Both the position numbers and the translations under genes were made by a program. A DNA stretch of 64,000 nucleotides. Source: Sclerodactyla briareus. Lineage: Eukaryota > Echinodermata > Holothuroidea > Dendrochirotida > Sclerodactylidae. The stretch covers positions 1 through 64,000 of the forward strand of contig JAODTK010001122.1 in NCBI GenBank assembly GCA_026419785.1, given 5' to 3'. The notes under the pieces are model-generated. The model was not told where the DNA came from and searched no databases. It worked only from the letters and a program-made list of their open reading frames with translations. Shown here piece by piece: positions 50,146 to 60,803 of this stretch (position 1 is the first letter of the stretch; every line of letters starts with the position of its first letter).

Positions 50146-50321
50146 GAAGGGTTTTCTGAGCGAGAGTTTTATCCAGGATTAAGCGCGACTTTCAAGCGAC
50201 GATCCGAAGGAGAGGACAGATGAACTGCGTGAGCATTCCAGATGTTTGATTTCATTGGGCTTCTCTACATCGATGAACAGCCATGCCTGGCGAACGGGCG
50301 CCAGGGTGGAAGTCCAACTGA
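50146..50321 (+). CDS. Homeodomain exon 2, U4
   Basis: The acceptor ttttattacag precedes GAAGGGTTTTCTGAG, so W48 reads as Gly in this copy, either by a real change or an error. A shifted helix 3 frame, a GGAGAGGACAGATGA stretch and the conserved TGA at 50319-50321 follow. If the base is right, loss of W48 would destroy the homeodomain core. Confidence 0.62.
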
Positions 50322-50619
50322 AACATTGGCGGTGTAGGGCCGGTTATACCGTTCTGTCAACCATGCAGTGGCTTAATGATGAGGCCTTGGGGCCCGAGCC
50401 ACTTTCAGCGGTTTAAAAGCGAGGCAGCGATTTATGATAATTAATATTATTATATTTGTGGGAGTATCCATTCGCTTGAGCGCTTCGCACTTTCCTGCAG
50501 GGTTACAAAAGACCGCACAAAGTCAGGTGCAGTGATGAGTCCCTGGAAACCCATCAATTTTGTTAGATCCTTCATTGAAACTATAGCTATTGAATCTGCG
50601 AACAGGGGACCCAGATAAT

Positions 50620-50995
50620 AAAACATATTTTCCATTATTACCACCCGTTTTTTCTGATACAATGTTATTCTCTATTGAAATTATCGCTAGTATTTTTGGT
50701 ACGAAAACATGGCATGAAAGAATATATTTTGTGGCAAAACCAAAAATAAAAATAGAGTTTAAAAATATGCGGATCGAAAACAAACTTTACATCGGAAAGT
50801 GACTTCGAATGATTACCGTTGCAATTTAAAAAAAAAGGATTAAATTGCGAAAACTACAATGGTCGTTTCCGTTGGCACACTGTTTTGTTTAACGGCCGAT
50901 AAATGAAATGATGCTTGTCGGCTCATCATATTCCCAACGCGTCTTTCTAGTTCCAAATGGTCAAAAGATCATGCAATGGCGATGAATCCTGAAAA
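50620..50995. repeat. Segment shared by U4 and U5 after the homeodomain gene
   Basis: Contains ggtacgaaaacatggcat, aaaaatatgcggatcgaaaa and ttcgaatgattaccgttgc, matching 62430-62560 in U5. Both copies end in atcctgaaaatatt before the LINE fragment. No gene is recognised. Confidence 0.55.
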
Positions 50996-50999
50996 TATT

Positions 51000-51365
51000 T
51001 TGGTGTGTATTGTTATTCACATCGGAAGAGTTAGCCTTTACCCTCGAGTATTTCGTGCAAGTGTGCATGGATTCATTTTCGACGGGATCAAGCCATAATT
51101 GAAACGTCAAAGGGGGGTACGGAATTCATCCACTGTTGCAGATTTTGCCGTCTGGGAAGATTAGCGTCTTTGGTCTGATTTCAGTGGATCGACGAGCAAT
51201 TCTGGGTGACTTGATTCAAGTCAAATTTGGCAAATGGCTTAATGTCCTTTTTTCTCCTACTTCGTTGAATATTCTTATGTTACCACTAATAGGGGCCATT
51301 ATCTCAAGTTACTGGCTAACAAGTTGACACCGCCCAAACTTGTTTCCTACGATCGCCCTCCATTA
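51000..51365 (+). mobile_element. LINE RT C-terminal fragment, U4
   Basis: Starts near the leu-glu-tyr-phe-type stretch (ctcgagtatttcgtgcaag, 51043). It includes the ERR-equivalent region near 51190 and ends with acaagttgacaccgcccaaacttg near 51330. Orientation and position are as in other units. Confidence 0.6.
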
Positions 51366-52029
51366 GTGGGGGTGCACTATGTTGTGTGTGCGTGCGGGGG
51401 GGGGTGGTGTTTGCAACCGAGGTAGGAATTCTTCGTGGCTTAGCGATCATTAACGAGGAGAGGCGTCAACGTTGTTTCAACGTTTACCGAGGCGGCTAAG
51501 CCGGTGTGAAGGAAATAATGAGCACTGAGATCTGCGCTGCAGCTCTTTGTGAACAAACATTATAAATTTTTTGTTATTAATAAAAAAGTAATAGTTTCGT
51601 CGACATCAAATAAGACGACGCCCTTTGCACGATGCCACGATATAAAAGCATTCAACTGATTGATACTAATCTTGCATTGACATATTGTAAGTCACGATAC
51701 AGAATCGACGGGTATCGGCGAGGGCGCATTATCTCCTGGCACACCAGCCGTAGAAACGGACAACTTAGCAAATTACGAACTTCAATGATATGGTCTGCTC
51801 ATGATATGTACAAACGTCGATCAGTGCTCGAACATATATTTCCTTCCAAGTTAAACCAAGTTAACCGATTGTGTTTGTGTAGATGATAAATCGAGAAAAA
51901 ACAACCTTTTTGTTTTGAGTTGTTTATTATTGCTTCCACCGTATCTCTAACTCTAACTTCTCTATCCTCTCGTCACCATGTATGCCGCACCGTGCTCCAT
52001 TATAAAAGGCCTATGGTCATGGAAATATG

Positions 52030-52540
52030 ACTGGGCTTTTATATAGACCCTTTCCCTATTCAGTATATTATATCTCTGGAAAATTCCCATAGACAATGTT
52101 CTTGTGGAAGGTAGGCTGGGCAGGTTTCGGCCTGTGTGTTTATATTCAGTCGCGATTTCAGTGGGGGGGGGGGGGGCGTCATAGCGAGTCTCTTGAGCTG
52201 CACCGATGAGCTCTAAACTAAACTAAACCGACTGTCTGCAGATTGAAGTTTATTACGCTCCTCTCCACTGCGCTAACCAAGGTATACTTTTTGTTTGGGT
52301 TTGAGCACTCTAGTTTCGTGACGGCGCATTGTTTGTGTAGTGTTGTCTTAGTTTACATTTTCCGGACGCAATTCTATTTGCCTTACGCATCGCACGCTCT
52401 AACGAGCTTGTGCGTGCACTCTTGAATTCATAAAGACAATGCTCCTTGTGGGAGGTAGGACTGGGCAGATTTCGCCTGTGTAGTTGTATATTTAAGTCGC
52501 AGATTCACTCTCTGAGCTGCACTGGTGAGCTCTTAAGCTC
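52030..52540. repeat. Duplicated block with internal direct repeats (U4)
   Basis: U4 counterpart of 42880-43420, with modules near 52110 and 52460 and the gcatcgcacgctctaacgag spacer at about 52387. It replaces the normal unit trailer before the head of U5, as it does in U3 before U4. Confidence 0.7.
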
Positions 52541-53599
52541 TAGGTCCTTGTTTTGGTTTTCGCTAATTGCACCAGATTGCATCAACGACCACCTGAAATA
52601 ACAAAATATCCTGGAGCTACTGAGTCCCACGCAAAATAATTTTCCGAAGGACTCGATGTTTATGCGTGTAATATTACACCCAGTTACATCAACGCCCTCC
52701 TGGAAATGTAGAAATTTAAGATCGTTCGGCTTATACGCAGACACAGCTGGAAATACATCTCAATCTTATCACATTTTTAATAATCCGAAGAACCTATGCA
52801 TGCCACTGTCATTAGCTCCTTGAGAAGGGTCGGGAAGTGTCATTCCCCTGTCGTATATTAGAGACCTTATTTTGCTAAAATTCATTTGTTCGCTGCGCGC
52901 CAACTATGGTGGCGCTCCCTTAGATGGTGACATTGCACATCCAGAAAATGGTCGAGCCCCTCCCACAGCAGACAGCGCCCGCCCACTAAAGAAATCCTGG
53001 CTAAGCCACCAATCAGGAAAAATAAAGGAAATATCGCGAGTTCAAAATAAAGTTAATCTGGAAAGAGTTTTATAATCTTCGGGAAGAAATTTTCCATTCA
53101 ACTAGAGACTATGAGAAATAAAACGAATTGATTATAATTTAATTGTCTGGTTAGCAAGCCATCATCCGGTGCACAATAAGAGTCAGGCAGACAGGCAATG
53201 CTCACAAGGAAAGGACATACCCTGAACGCGCAACACCACACAGCGTGAAGACTCCGTAGTTTTATCTTCATAACTTGATCAAAAGTCACGAGGCGTACTA
53301 AGCGGCATCCCATTGTTCCGCATCTGAGAGCCTAACTAGTGTGTGAATTCAGCCCCCAGCTCATAGAATCTCAACAATGTCACTGTTGGTAATTTTCTAG
53401 GGATTACTGTATATTTTCAAAGAGGTATAATTGTCTTGCAACACGTTTCGCAACCGCGTCCTCACGATGGCCGTTCATGCCTAATGACACCATACCACCA
53501 AATTATCCTAGCTACGGTACATAGAAACAATTCCCATTGGTCATTTAGCCGTCTTTTGCAGTATACCATCTCGATATTGGATAATAAACTAATACTCTA

Positions 53600-54440
53600 A
53601 TAATAAAACGGACTTTTCATTTCGCCGTTTTAATCCAACATTATGTCAAAAAGCGATTTACAAGATTAAAAAAAACATATATAGGAGTTGAAAAATGCAC
53701 AAATGATATAGTGAAAAAATGCGGCAAATGGACCCAAGCAGTTGAGGAGCCCAAAAGAGTTCCCGCAACCCAAAAAGGCAAAGCGTAAAAAAACTCTTAG
53801 AACGTGAATAAAAGTGAATAAAAAAAACCCACAAAACTATACATAGACAAAACCGTAAGGACTTTTGATAAGCCAACGACTAGGGATTAACAACCCTACA
53901 ATCTGATTACTGACGCACCACACCATGATCGGAGCCCGTGGCCCACTGTAACTGAAAATAAGATCACAGTTAGCTCATTCCAGGGTATAAATGGTATGAT
54001 TAATATCACGGGGCTTGTGAATTCGTATTTGGATCATTCTAGCTACTCATGAATGGTTGATATTTATCAAATTCGTTCATACGTCTACGGTGAAGAATCC
54101 TCTAATACATTCGATATCGATGCGGTCCGCAACAATGTTATGGCATGAAAAATAGTCCGATATGCCTAGATGCATATATGTAGACCGCACGGTAATAAAC
54201 CATTCCCTTATTGTTGTCAATGGAGGGGGTCTATCAATACAATGTGTCCTTGAATCATTCTCACGATGGATAGACTAGAAAGGATTAAATTAAGTAAACT
54301 ATTACAATTCAGAAATAGCTAAATGCGAAAGAGAGAATACCTAACCCAGACACTCTAGGGAATTAACGCTTGAGAATGAAAAATAAAATACTTAGGAACA
54401 CGTGTTCTTAATTGCAATATTTTCATTGTTCAGTGGAGTC
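53600..54440. repeat. Block R, U5 copy
   Basis: Matches 44540-45410 in order and orientation, including aaaatgcggcaaatgg, cgtaaggacttttgataagc, aagatcacagttagct and tgttgtcaatggaggg. It differs by many short indels. Confidence 0.6.
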
Positions 54441-54500
54441 CGGTTTTGCCTAATGCCATATTTGACAGACAGACTTATGTCCACAACCTGATCAGGCTGC

Positions 54501-55412
54501 CAGATGCGTCCGGAGGTATTGATGGGGGGGGGGGGGGGGGGGGTTAAGGTCTTGTTTTGGGCCGATGGATGTGACAGACCGGTGAACTGATAATATACGG
54601 GGGAGGGGTTCTAAAGTAGGTGAATGGAGGTGGTCCCCCTCCCCTTTGGAAAATTTTGAATATTGAACACAGGTCCTCAGATGCACCCATCTGGTTGCAA
54701 TATTGTCAGTAAAATTGGGTGCGTTCAAATTACTACTCGAACTCGACCCCGCTCACCACGTACTCGGGAACCTTGCAATTTGGGAACGCTGAAAAGTCTG
54801 TTCCCGTATCCTAACCAATGCCCGGCTTTTGACTGGCAGCTTCGTCAGTATGAAGCGGCCATGAATATATACTGCGCGTGAAACGCGCAAAAATTCGACA
54901 CTTCAATGGGGCAATTGATCAAGTTTTCGGCCATTTAGGACAAATTTCAGACCAATTTTCCACGTTTGCCTTTGGATTCTCTAACCAGGAATCAACTTTA
55001 TGCTATTGCCCAAATTATTTTCCTGCCCGAATTTTTCATGTTAGTTCTGGAAGATTCTTTCTTAATTGTTTTCATCAGTCGAAATGGCTCGAAAAAATGT
55101 GTATCATCTATAATATATAGGAACCAGAAACCAAAATGGCGAAGACGGTCAAACCAACGAAAAAAAAAATTTCCAATGCTAACGTCCTGTATTCCCTCCC
55201 TTTTGCCGACATGGCGACAGACTCGATCACTCGCCCAATTATCAACGACGGCGATGGCCGTCACATTATCATTGTTGCCAACGTGCTATTTCTCTTTGCC
55301 GAAGCTGAATGGGGCCGAAAATTTTGGCCGACATGCGACAAAATTATTGGGGGTGTGAACCCCCCCCCCCCCCCACACCACCACACCCCCTCTCGCTTAA
55401 ACGCCGGGTCTG
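54501..55412. mobile_element. MITE family 2, U5 copy
   Basis: The left end is cagatgcgtccggagg; the right end, reverse-complemented, is cagacccggcgtttaagcg. These are G-rich inverted repeats of hAT style. Flanks caggctgc and cggctggc are a poor 8-bp match. An interior ORF (55136-55504) contains a His/Pro-rich stretch produced by the terminal C-run and is not transposase-like. Confidence 0.6.
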
Positions 55413-56312
55413 CGGCTGGCATCACTAGGACGACTGCTATTGTCATTATCCTTGATCAAAGTAACGTTAATTTAATGTGGGAAAAGTTTTGCTATCACGC
55501 ATGACTCTTTGAAGGAAGTCCATTCCCTCCCGTTATATGGGAAGGCCCATTTGCTAAGCAGCGCGAATCCCAGTAAGGATAATACCAGTAGTTACCGGTA
55601 CCATGAGATTCGAACGAAATCATAATATTAAAACAAGGTGTTATCCTCTCGGGGCATTTTTACATTGCAATAATGAGTACCCAAGTCACTCGAGTAAGTA
55701 CCGGATATACATTTTCAATATAATTCGATTGTTCTGTCTGCTAAGAGAAATTAGTTCAGTAGTCCGGTTTGCCGCAATGCCATCTTGGAAAGACAGGCAA
55801 TCAGTTCACACCCTGAACTGATTGCATCACACCACCCACACCCGCCCGGCGACTTCTATTGTCATTATTGATCAAAGTTTCCCGAAGCTTAAGAGCTGGC
55901 GTCTCACATTGTTCCACTTCTGAAAGCCTACTAAGAGTGTGAACCAGGCCTTGATTTAACCTGCAAGTACTACTGTCCGCAATGCTGCAGGGAGTTCCTG
56001 TAACCTAGACCACGCTTGGCGCGTGCTCGTTAGCTATTCAAACTCATTGGTCAGTGTCTAGCGAGACCAAGTTCACATTAACGAAACTAGTATCAGAGAT
56101 ACAAGTTCAGAACAATTCTGTCATTCTTATTTCGCGATCGCGAACTATCACAAGTCACCACGAATTCTATGGGTCTTTCATGGTTATACTTCTGCCATAG
56201 TACCAACAAGGAGAGTCCCCTGAACACACCCGACTGTGTCACAGGACTTTACTGTAGCACACCGGGAGTCATTCAGTCCACTTACATCACGACTGGAATC
56301 TACTTTTTGCAG

Positions 56313-56422
56313 TGGATTATTGGATGTTCTCCTCAATGCCTGAGATATGCACTAGAGAGGAGTAATACTGCACCGGAGACACGTGTAGTTTCATGGATGT
56401 CATCTTGAGAGATTTCGGCATG
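56313..56422 (+). CDS. Putative cysteine-containing exon, U5
   Basis: Acceptor ctactttttgcag, donor atg|gtaagc. The frame for CTREE.YCTGDTCSFMDV is nearly continuous across GATATGCACTAGAGAGGAG, TACTGCACCGGAGACACG and TGTAGTTTCATGGATG, with a two-base interruption. This is among the best-preserved copies. Function unknown; see 17800-17916. Confidence 0.42.
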
Positions 56423-57369
56423 GTAAGCGAATATTTCCTTATTTTTCAGATTCAGGTTTATAGGTTGTGTACCGTGACAAAGAGCGACTTCAAATAAAGT
56501 AATGGATAAGGGAAAATATATGGGGATACTTTAAACTGGCTCCATTATCTTTTGATAGTAAACCATGACGAAAGAGCTACGGTGACGTTGAGTGACGTCA
56601 CGACTGAAATAGGCGTCTAGCAATTCGATATCGTACGTATATCGTCGACATGATATGTCAGTGTAAAATAGGTTCCGATATATTTGACAGGACGTCATGT
56701 GAGCGGCATCGTCCATTTTTGTGTGTTTATGAGAGTTCACCATCAATTACACTCTAAAACTGTGCTACGAATTATAATGGAGTAATATGCGTCGATCACC
56801 CAACGGATAATGGATGAAATATGTCGAATGAACTATGTTTTTATTCTTTGTGTCTGTCATTTAGTGGCCATTTGAAAAAAAATGTGTTATCCAGCCATTC
56901 TCTGAGTAAGAGAAAAAAAAATCGGAAATCGGTTTGGTGTATGACACTGCTCACATTCAATACATCGCACACCTGTACGTACTGCTATATCTGCTTTATA
57001 TGCCCTGATCGAGTCAAGATATACCATCTCACAATCTTTCACCATAACTGGGTCATAATTTCCCGATTTATGGTAAATGTTCCCTAAAAAGGGAGGTAGT
57101 ATGACCCAGACTGGGTTAAACCGAATAGCCAAGGTGGTCGGGTACGGTATACGTGGCCTGCATTGTTCCGTGTATGCTTCGGGTGTTATGTTGCTAGACG
57201 CTACTTCGGAATGCTTCATTTACCCAATCCTGCTTGAACCACTTTTCTCAGATAGAGGGTGAACGGTGTTCACGAAACGGAAAGAGGTTGTGTACCGCGA
57301 TCTGGAGTAATATTTCTTTAATGATTGTTGCTGGTTAAGGAAATCACAGGGGTATTTTATGAAAGTCCT

Positions 57370-57705
57370 CATCGTTGATTTGCGCGTTTCGGAACATGGC
57401 GATCGTTTCGAGACCAACTTTTGTTTTCGCACCATGGGTCCCCACCGGCGGCCATTTTGGATTTTTTGGCGAAACTTTCTTATCGCGGATTTGCACGTTT
57501 CGGAACATGGCGATCGTTTTAGAACCAACTTTTGTTTTCGCACCATGGGTCCCCACCGGCGGCCATTTTGTATTGTTGTTTGGGAACTTTCTATCGCTGA
57601 TTCGCGCGTTTTGAACATGGCGATCGTTTTGGGACTAACTTTCGTTTTCGCCCATGGGACCCCACCCGGCGACCATTTAGGATTTTTGGGACGAAAGATT
57701 TTTTA
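57370..57705. repeat. 111-bp tandem repeat, three copies (U5)
   Basis: Copies start near 57375, 57486 and 57597. Each carries gaacatggcgatcgttt, ccaacttttgttttcgc and ccatgggtccccaccggcgg. Frames on both strands stay open through the repeats because the period is a multiple of three, which explains the 120- and 132-codon ORFs here; I do not treat them as genes. Confidence 0.9.
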
Positions 57706-57875
57706 TCGCTTTTTGGGTTAATCTTGATTGTCAAATGAGATGTCAACATCGTCGTCCACTGATTGCTCAAATGTGGGATATACACGTTGGCGGTTCACCC
57801 TCAAGGCGACGTCTAGTTATACTTGGAAAATATGAGTATGTTAATATAATAGCTCCATGGTATGAAGTCATACCA

Positions 57876-57895
57876 GCGCGCGCGCGTGTGTGTGT
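57876..57895. repeat. (GC)n(GT)n tract, U5
   Basis: Same position and form as 48157-48178: gcgcgcgcg then tgtgtgtg. Confidence 0.85.
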
Positions 57896-58309
57896 GACTC
57901 TACTGAACACACGGTGCTAACCATGGCTGACATATAGGTGAACGATGCTACTATACTACTAAGTATGAGCGTTTCTCATTTCTTCCGTTCGGGGCAATGT
58001 CAAAGTCACCAGCCTGAGGACTTGTGAAAACTTTGTGAACGCGGAGAGTTCAGAATGCTCAGTCTGATCAAGTTGAAATTTTATGTGCAGCTCTCTTATA
58101 GGAAGTACATGAATCCAATTATTTATTTATTTTTGTTGGGGAGTAAATTGGATATAGTGACGGATTTTCGTTCTTAATGATTAACGATTAATGATAACTT
58201 GGATAGGTTCGAATTGGGGAAACACATACTTAGTCTCGCAGTGTTCTCAATATTATATATAATATTCTTCAATACCTTATTTTTTAAATATTCACTCTAT
58301 GTCACTCAG

Positions 58310-58412
58310 ATTTCTTGTGGTGGATTCTGGCAGACATGAAACAAGAAATTTCGTTCGAATATTCATTCGAGGCTTCGAAGTTTACAACGAGACGATTTCA
58401 AATGCCAAAAAA
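58310..58412 (+). CDS. Putative exon upstream of homeodomain exon 1, U5
   Basis: Bounded by acceptor atgtcactcag and donor aaaaaa|gtaatg. From 58311 it is open for 34 codons (FLVVDSGRHETRNFVRIF through YNETISNAKK) and ends in phase 0. The next exon starts 126 bp later in phase 0 with the Ser/Pro-rich frame, so the two splice in frame. No domain is recognised, and U1 and U2 have no clear equivalent. Confidence 0.45.
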
Positions 58413-58537
58413 GTAATGCTTCTATTGTGTTGTTCATGCTATATTACATCAAGCTCCAAATGTAAGTGTCGGGAGATGGATTCACACGACAAGGTTTTTT
58501 TTGACACGTGTTGTTATATGCTTTTTTGTTCTTTCAG

Positions 58538-58913
58538 AGTGTACCCCTACGCATACGGTCTTCCCAGCCACCCCTTTCACCTCTATCCACTGATGTACCG
58601 CCGACCTCAGTCCTGCCGTTCGTTCCACCGACACCGTCGACCGACAGTACTAGTTCAACCGATTCCGTCGTTATGCCATCGTCTACGTCACCTCGACCGA
58701 GCCTGATGACCTTCAAGAGAGGACTGGGGATGGGTAGGTGTCCACCCGTACACCGCAGCAGGCCACTGGACTCTGTCGCCGACGCAGGAGGGCCATCATT
58801 CCTAAACCACAGAAAGTCATCTTGAAGGTGGCGTTCACCAGACCAAGTGGCCAACGCGTGTCAACGTGGATAATCTCTGCACGATCACCGGGCTCGATGA
58901 AGAAACCATTCGG
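58538..58913 (+). CDS. Homeodomain exon 1, U5 (best-preserved copy)
   Basis: Homeodomains are three-helix DNA-binding folds of about 60 residues in nuclear transcription factors. The acceptor is tttgttctttcag. From 58538 the frame is open through a Ser/Thr/Pro-rich arm (LSPLSTDVPPTSVLPFVPP, then a STDSTSSTDS run), typical of disordered transactivation regions. The homeodomain frame follows: the basic arm CRRRRRAI at about 58776-58799, then KPQKVILKVAF (58804-58836), a one-base loss, TKWPTRVNVDNL and TITGLDEETIR ending exactly at 58913 before gtaagc. Homeodomain landmarks L16, F20, W25, P26, L34, L40 and I45 fall at canonical spacing. The exon ends after residue 46. Confidence 0.82.
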
Positions 58914-59875
58914 GTAAGCCACTTTTCGTTATTACAGTTATTAACGTTTCTATTCATCCGTGTGAAAGTGATCATCGCTGTGAAGGTGATCATGGTAAAC
59001 CATTTAGGAGGCGACTGATAAGGAAGACTTGAGGACACCGTTTAACACACGTGTGTGAGTTGTCGTTTTTAAACGTTTCCTAAGTTCATAGGACCTACCT
59101 ATACCGGCGGACTGTCAGACTGTGTGACACTCGGTTGCTGCGTGCGGTATGAATTAAAAGATCGATAACAGTTTTGCGTGGGAAAACGATTTTTTCGAAG
59201 ATGGATTAACAGTATGGTGATATAAATGGGGGATAAACATCTAGTAACTTATGGATGAGGACGTTAAATTGTTTTAAAAGGAAGACAATTTGCTTCAATT
59301 TGCTGTGATGCGGCAACAAGGCCGCATTGGTACACATGGTAATTTTGCCTACTATACGTTCGTTCCATTTCAATTGGATGGTTATTTTGCCGCTGAGGAG
59401 CTTGTATTTATATCTGCAAGCTAATTGCAGCCTCTTTGGACATCTTTCATGTTTTTACTCACCGTGGGGGGTACCGCCATTTTCCACTAATTCTACACAA
59501 CATTGTGTAACGTTCACATTGCTGCGTTTATTCTAGGCCACGCAGGCGTAGTTATGGAATCTTATTACAAATATATATAGAGGACGCTAAAGTCCGGTTG
59601 TGTAAGTAGAGCATTGTTGCGGGTACGCATCTAATGACTGAACATAATCAGAGAAATTCGGGCAGAGACCTGGTCCCTCCCCCCCCCTCCCCCTCCGCTC
59701 AGTGGCGAACTGATGTGGATCTAGGTCTCTGCATGCGCCCCTTTGCGCCAGCGCTTCCAGGGACAAGAGGAAAGGACATTATATCAATCATTCATACTCA
59801 ATAAAAAGAATACAATGTGTACTGCGTTATACCGTTCCATCAAAATATTTATTGTAATTCTCCACTTTATTACAG

Positions 59876-60058
59876 GAATGGTTTTCTGAGCAGAGAGTTT
59901 TATCCAGGATGAAGCGGCGACTTTTTAGCGATGAATCCGAAGGAGAGGCAGATTAAACTGCATTGAAGCATTCCAGATGTTGATTCATTTGGCTTCTCTA
60001 CATCGATGAACAGCCATGCATGGCTAAACGAGGGCGCCAGGGTGGAAGTCCAGACTGA
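59876..60058 (+). CDS. Homeodomain exon 2, U5 (helix 3 and acidic tail)
   Basis: The acceptor ctttattacag precedes GAATGGTTTTCTGAGCAGAG. The frame continues directly from exon 1: EWFSEQRVLSRMKRRLFSDE then SEGE. It gives W48, F49, E51 and R53, followed by a basic KRR stretch that could serve in nuclear import and an acidic tail. The conserved TGA lies at 60056-60058 after one frame slip near 59950. WFSE at 48-51 recalls ZHX-type homeodomains (WFSERR). Glu at 51 instead of Asn predicts weak or altered DNA contact. Confidence 0.8.
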
Positions 60059-60269
60059 ACCATTGGCGGTGTAGGGCCGGTTATACCGTGCTGTCAACCA
60101 TGCAGTGGCTTAATGATGAGCCTTGGGGCCCGCAGCCACTTTCAGCGGGTTAAAAGCAGAGGCAGCGATTTGTAGTAATTATTATCAATCAATAATATTT
60201 TCAATATTTGTGGGTTTATCCATTCGCTTGAACGCTTCGCACCTTCTGCTATAGAAACTATAGTTAGTG

Positions 60270-60780
60270 AACTGCGTGCAGGGGACAAAGATGATAAAAC
60301 ATATTTTCATCAAATGTTTACATCTATTAAAATTATCGCTAGATTTTTAGTTTGAATGGTCGAGCAAATCAATGCGGTGAATCCTGAAAACCTTTTGGTG
60401 TGTAATTCTATTCTACATCGAAAGCAGTTAGTAAGACCTTACTTGAGTATTTCGTGCAAGTGTGCATGGATTCATTTTCGAAAAGATAAGCCGCTAATTG
60501 AGAACGTTTAAAGGAGGCTACGGAATCAATTCACTGTCTGCGATTTGCCGTATGAGAAAGGATTAGAGTGTCTTGGTCTGATTTCAATGGAGCGAAGAGA
60601 AATTGGGTGATTTGATTCAAGTTCACAAATTGTCCATGGCTTCGATGACCTTCCTCTCGACTACTTCTTTGAATATTCTCATGATCCCACTAAAAGGGGT
60701 CATTATCTCGAGTTACGGGCTAACAAGTTGACACCACCCGAACTTGTGTTCCTAAGATAACCTACATAGTGGTGGTGCAC
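60270..60780 (+). mobile_element. LINE RT C-terminal fragment, U5 copy a
   Basis: This is the clearest copy. It holds a gtaagaccttacttgagtatttc block (RPYLEYF), then LPY.ERL-equivalent sequence near 60545, GLISMERREI near 60573-60603, and a TKRGHY.EL-like stretch near 60690. It begins some 210 bp after the homeodomain stop. Confidence 0.7.
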
Positions 60781-60800
60781 AGGTGTGTGTGCGGGCGGGG

Positions 60801-60803
<3 letters not shown>

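Larger units (their letters stand above)
43831..52870. repeat. Array unit U4
   Basis: About 9.0 kb. The leader is altered by insertion of block R (44540-45410) and a MITE (45476-46290). It continues with the cysteine exon, an empty LINE site, a single 111-bp repeat, an extra upstream exon, both homeodomain exons and a LINE fragment. Much of it (about 46300-50100) is far closer to U5 than to U1-U3. Confidence 0.78.

Noticed and set aside
54966-55504. Overlapping ORFs of 130 and 122 codons
   Set aside because: They fall inside a MITE, with a Pro/His-rich stretch from the terminal C-run; no transposase motif.
57220-57618. 132-codon minus-strand ORF and 120-codon plus-strand ORF
   Set aside because: They run through the 111-bp tandem repeat, whose period is a multiple of three; openness on both strands is explained by the repeat.
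57370-57705. Regularly spaced repeats, possible CRISPR-like array
   Set aside because: The copies are directly adjacent 111-bp units without unique spacers, and the context is eukaryotic.
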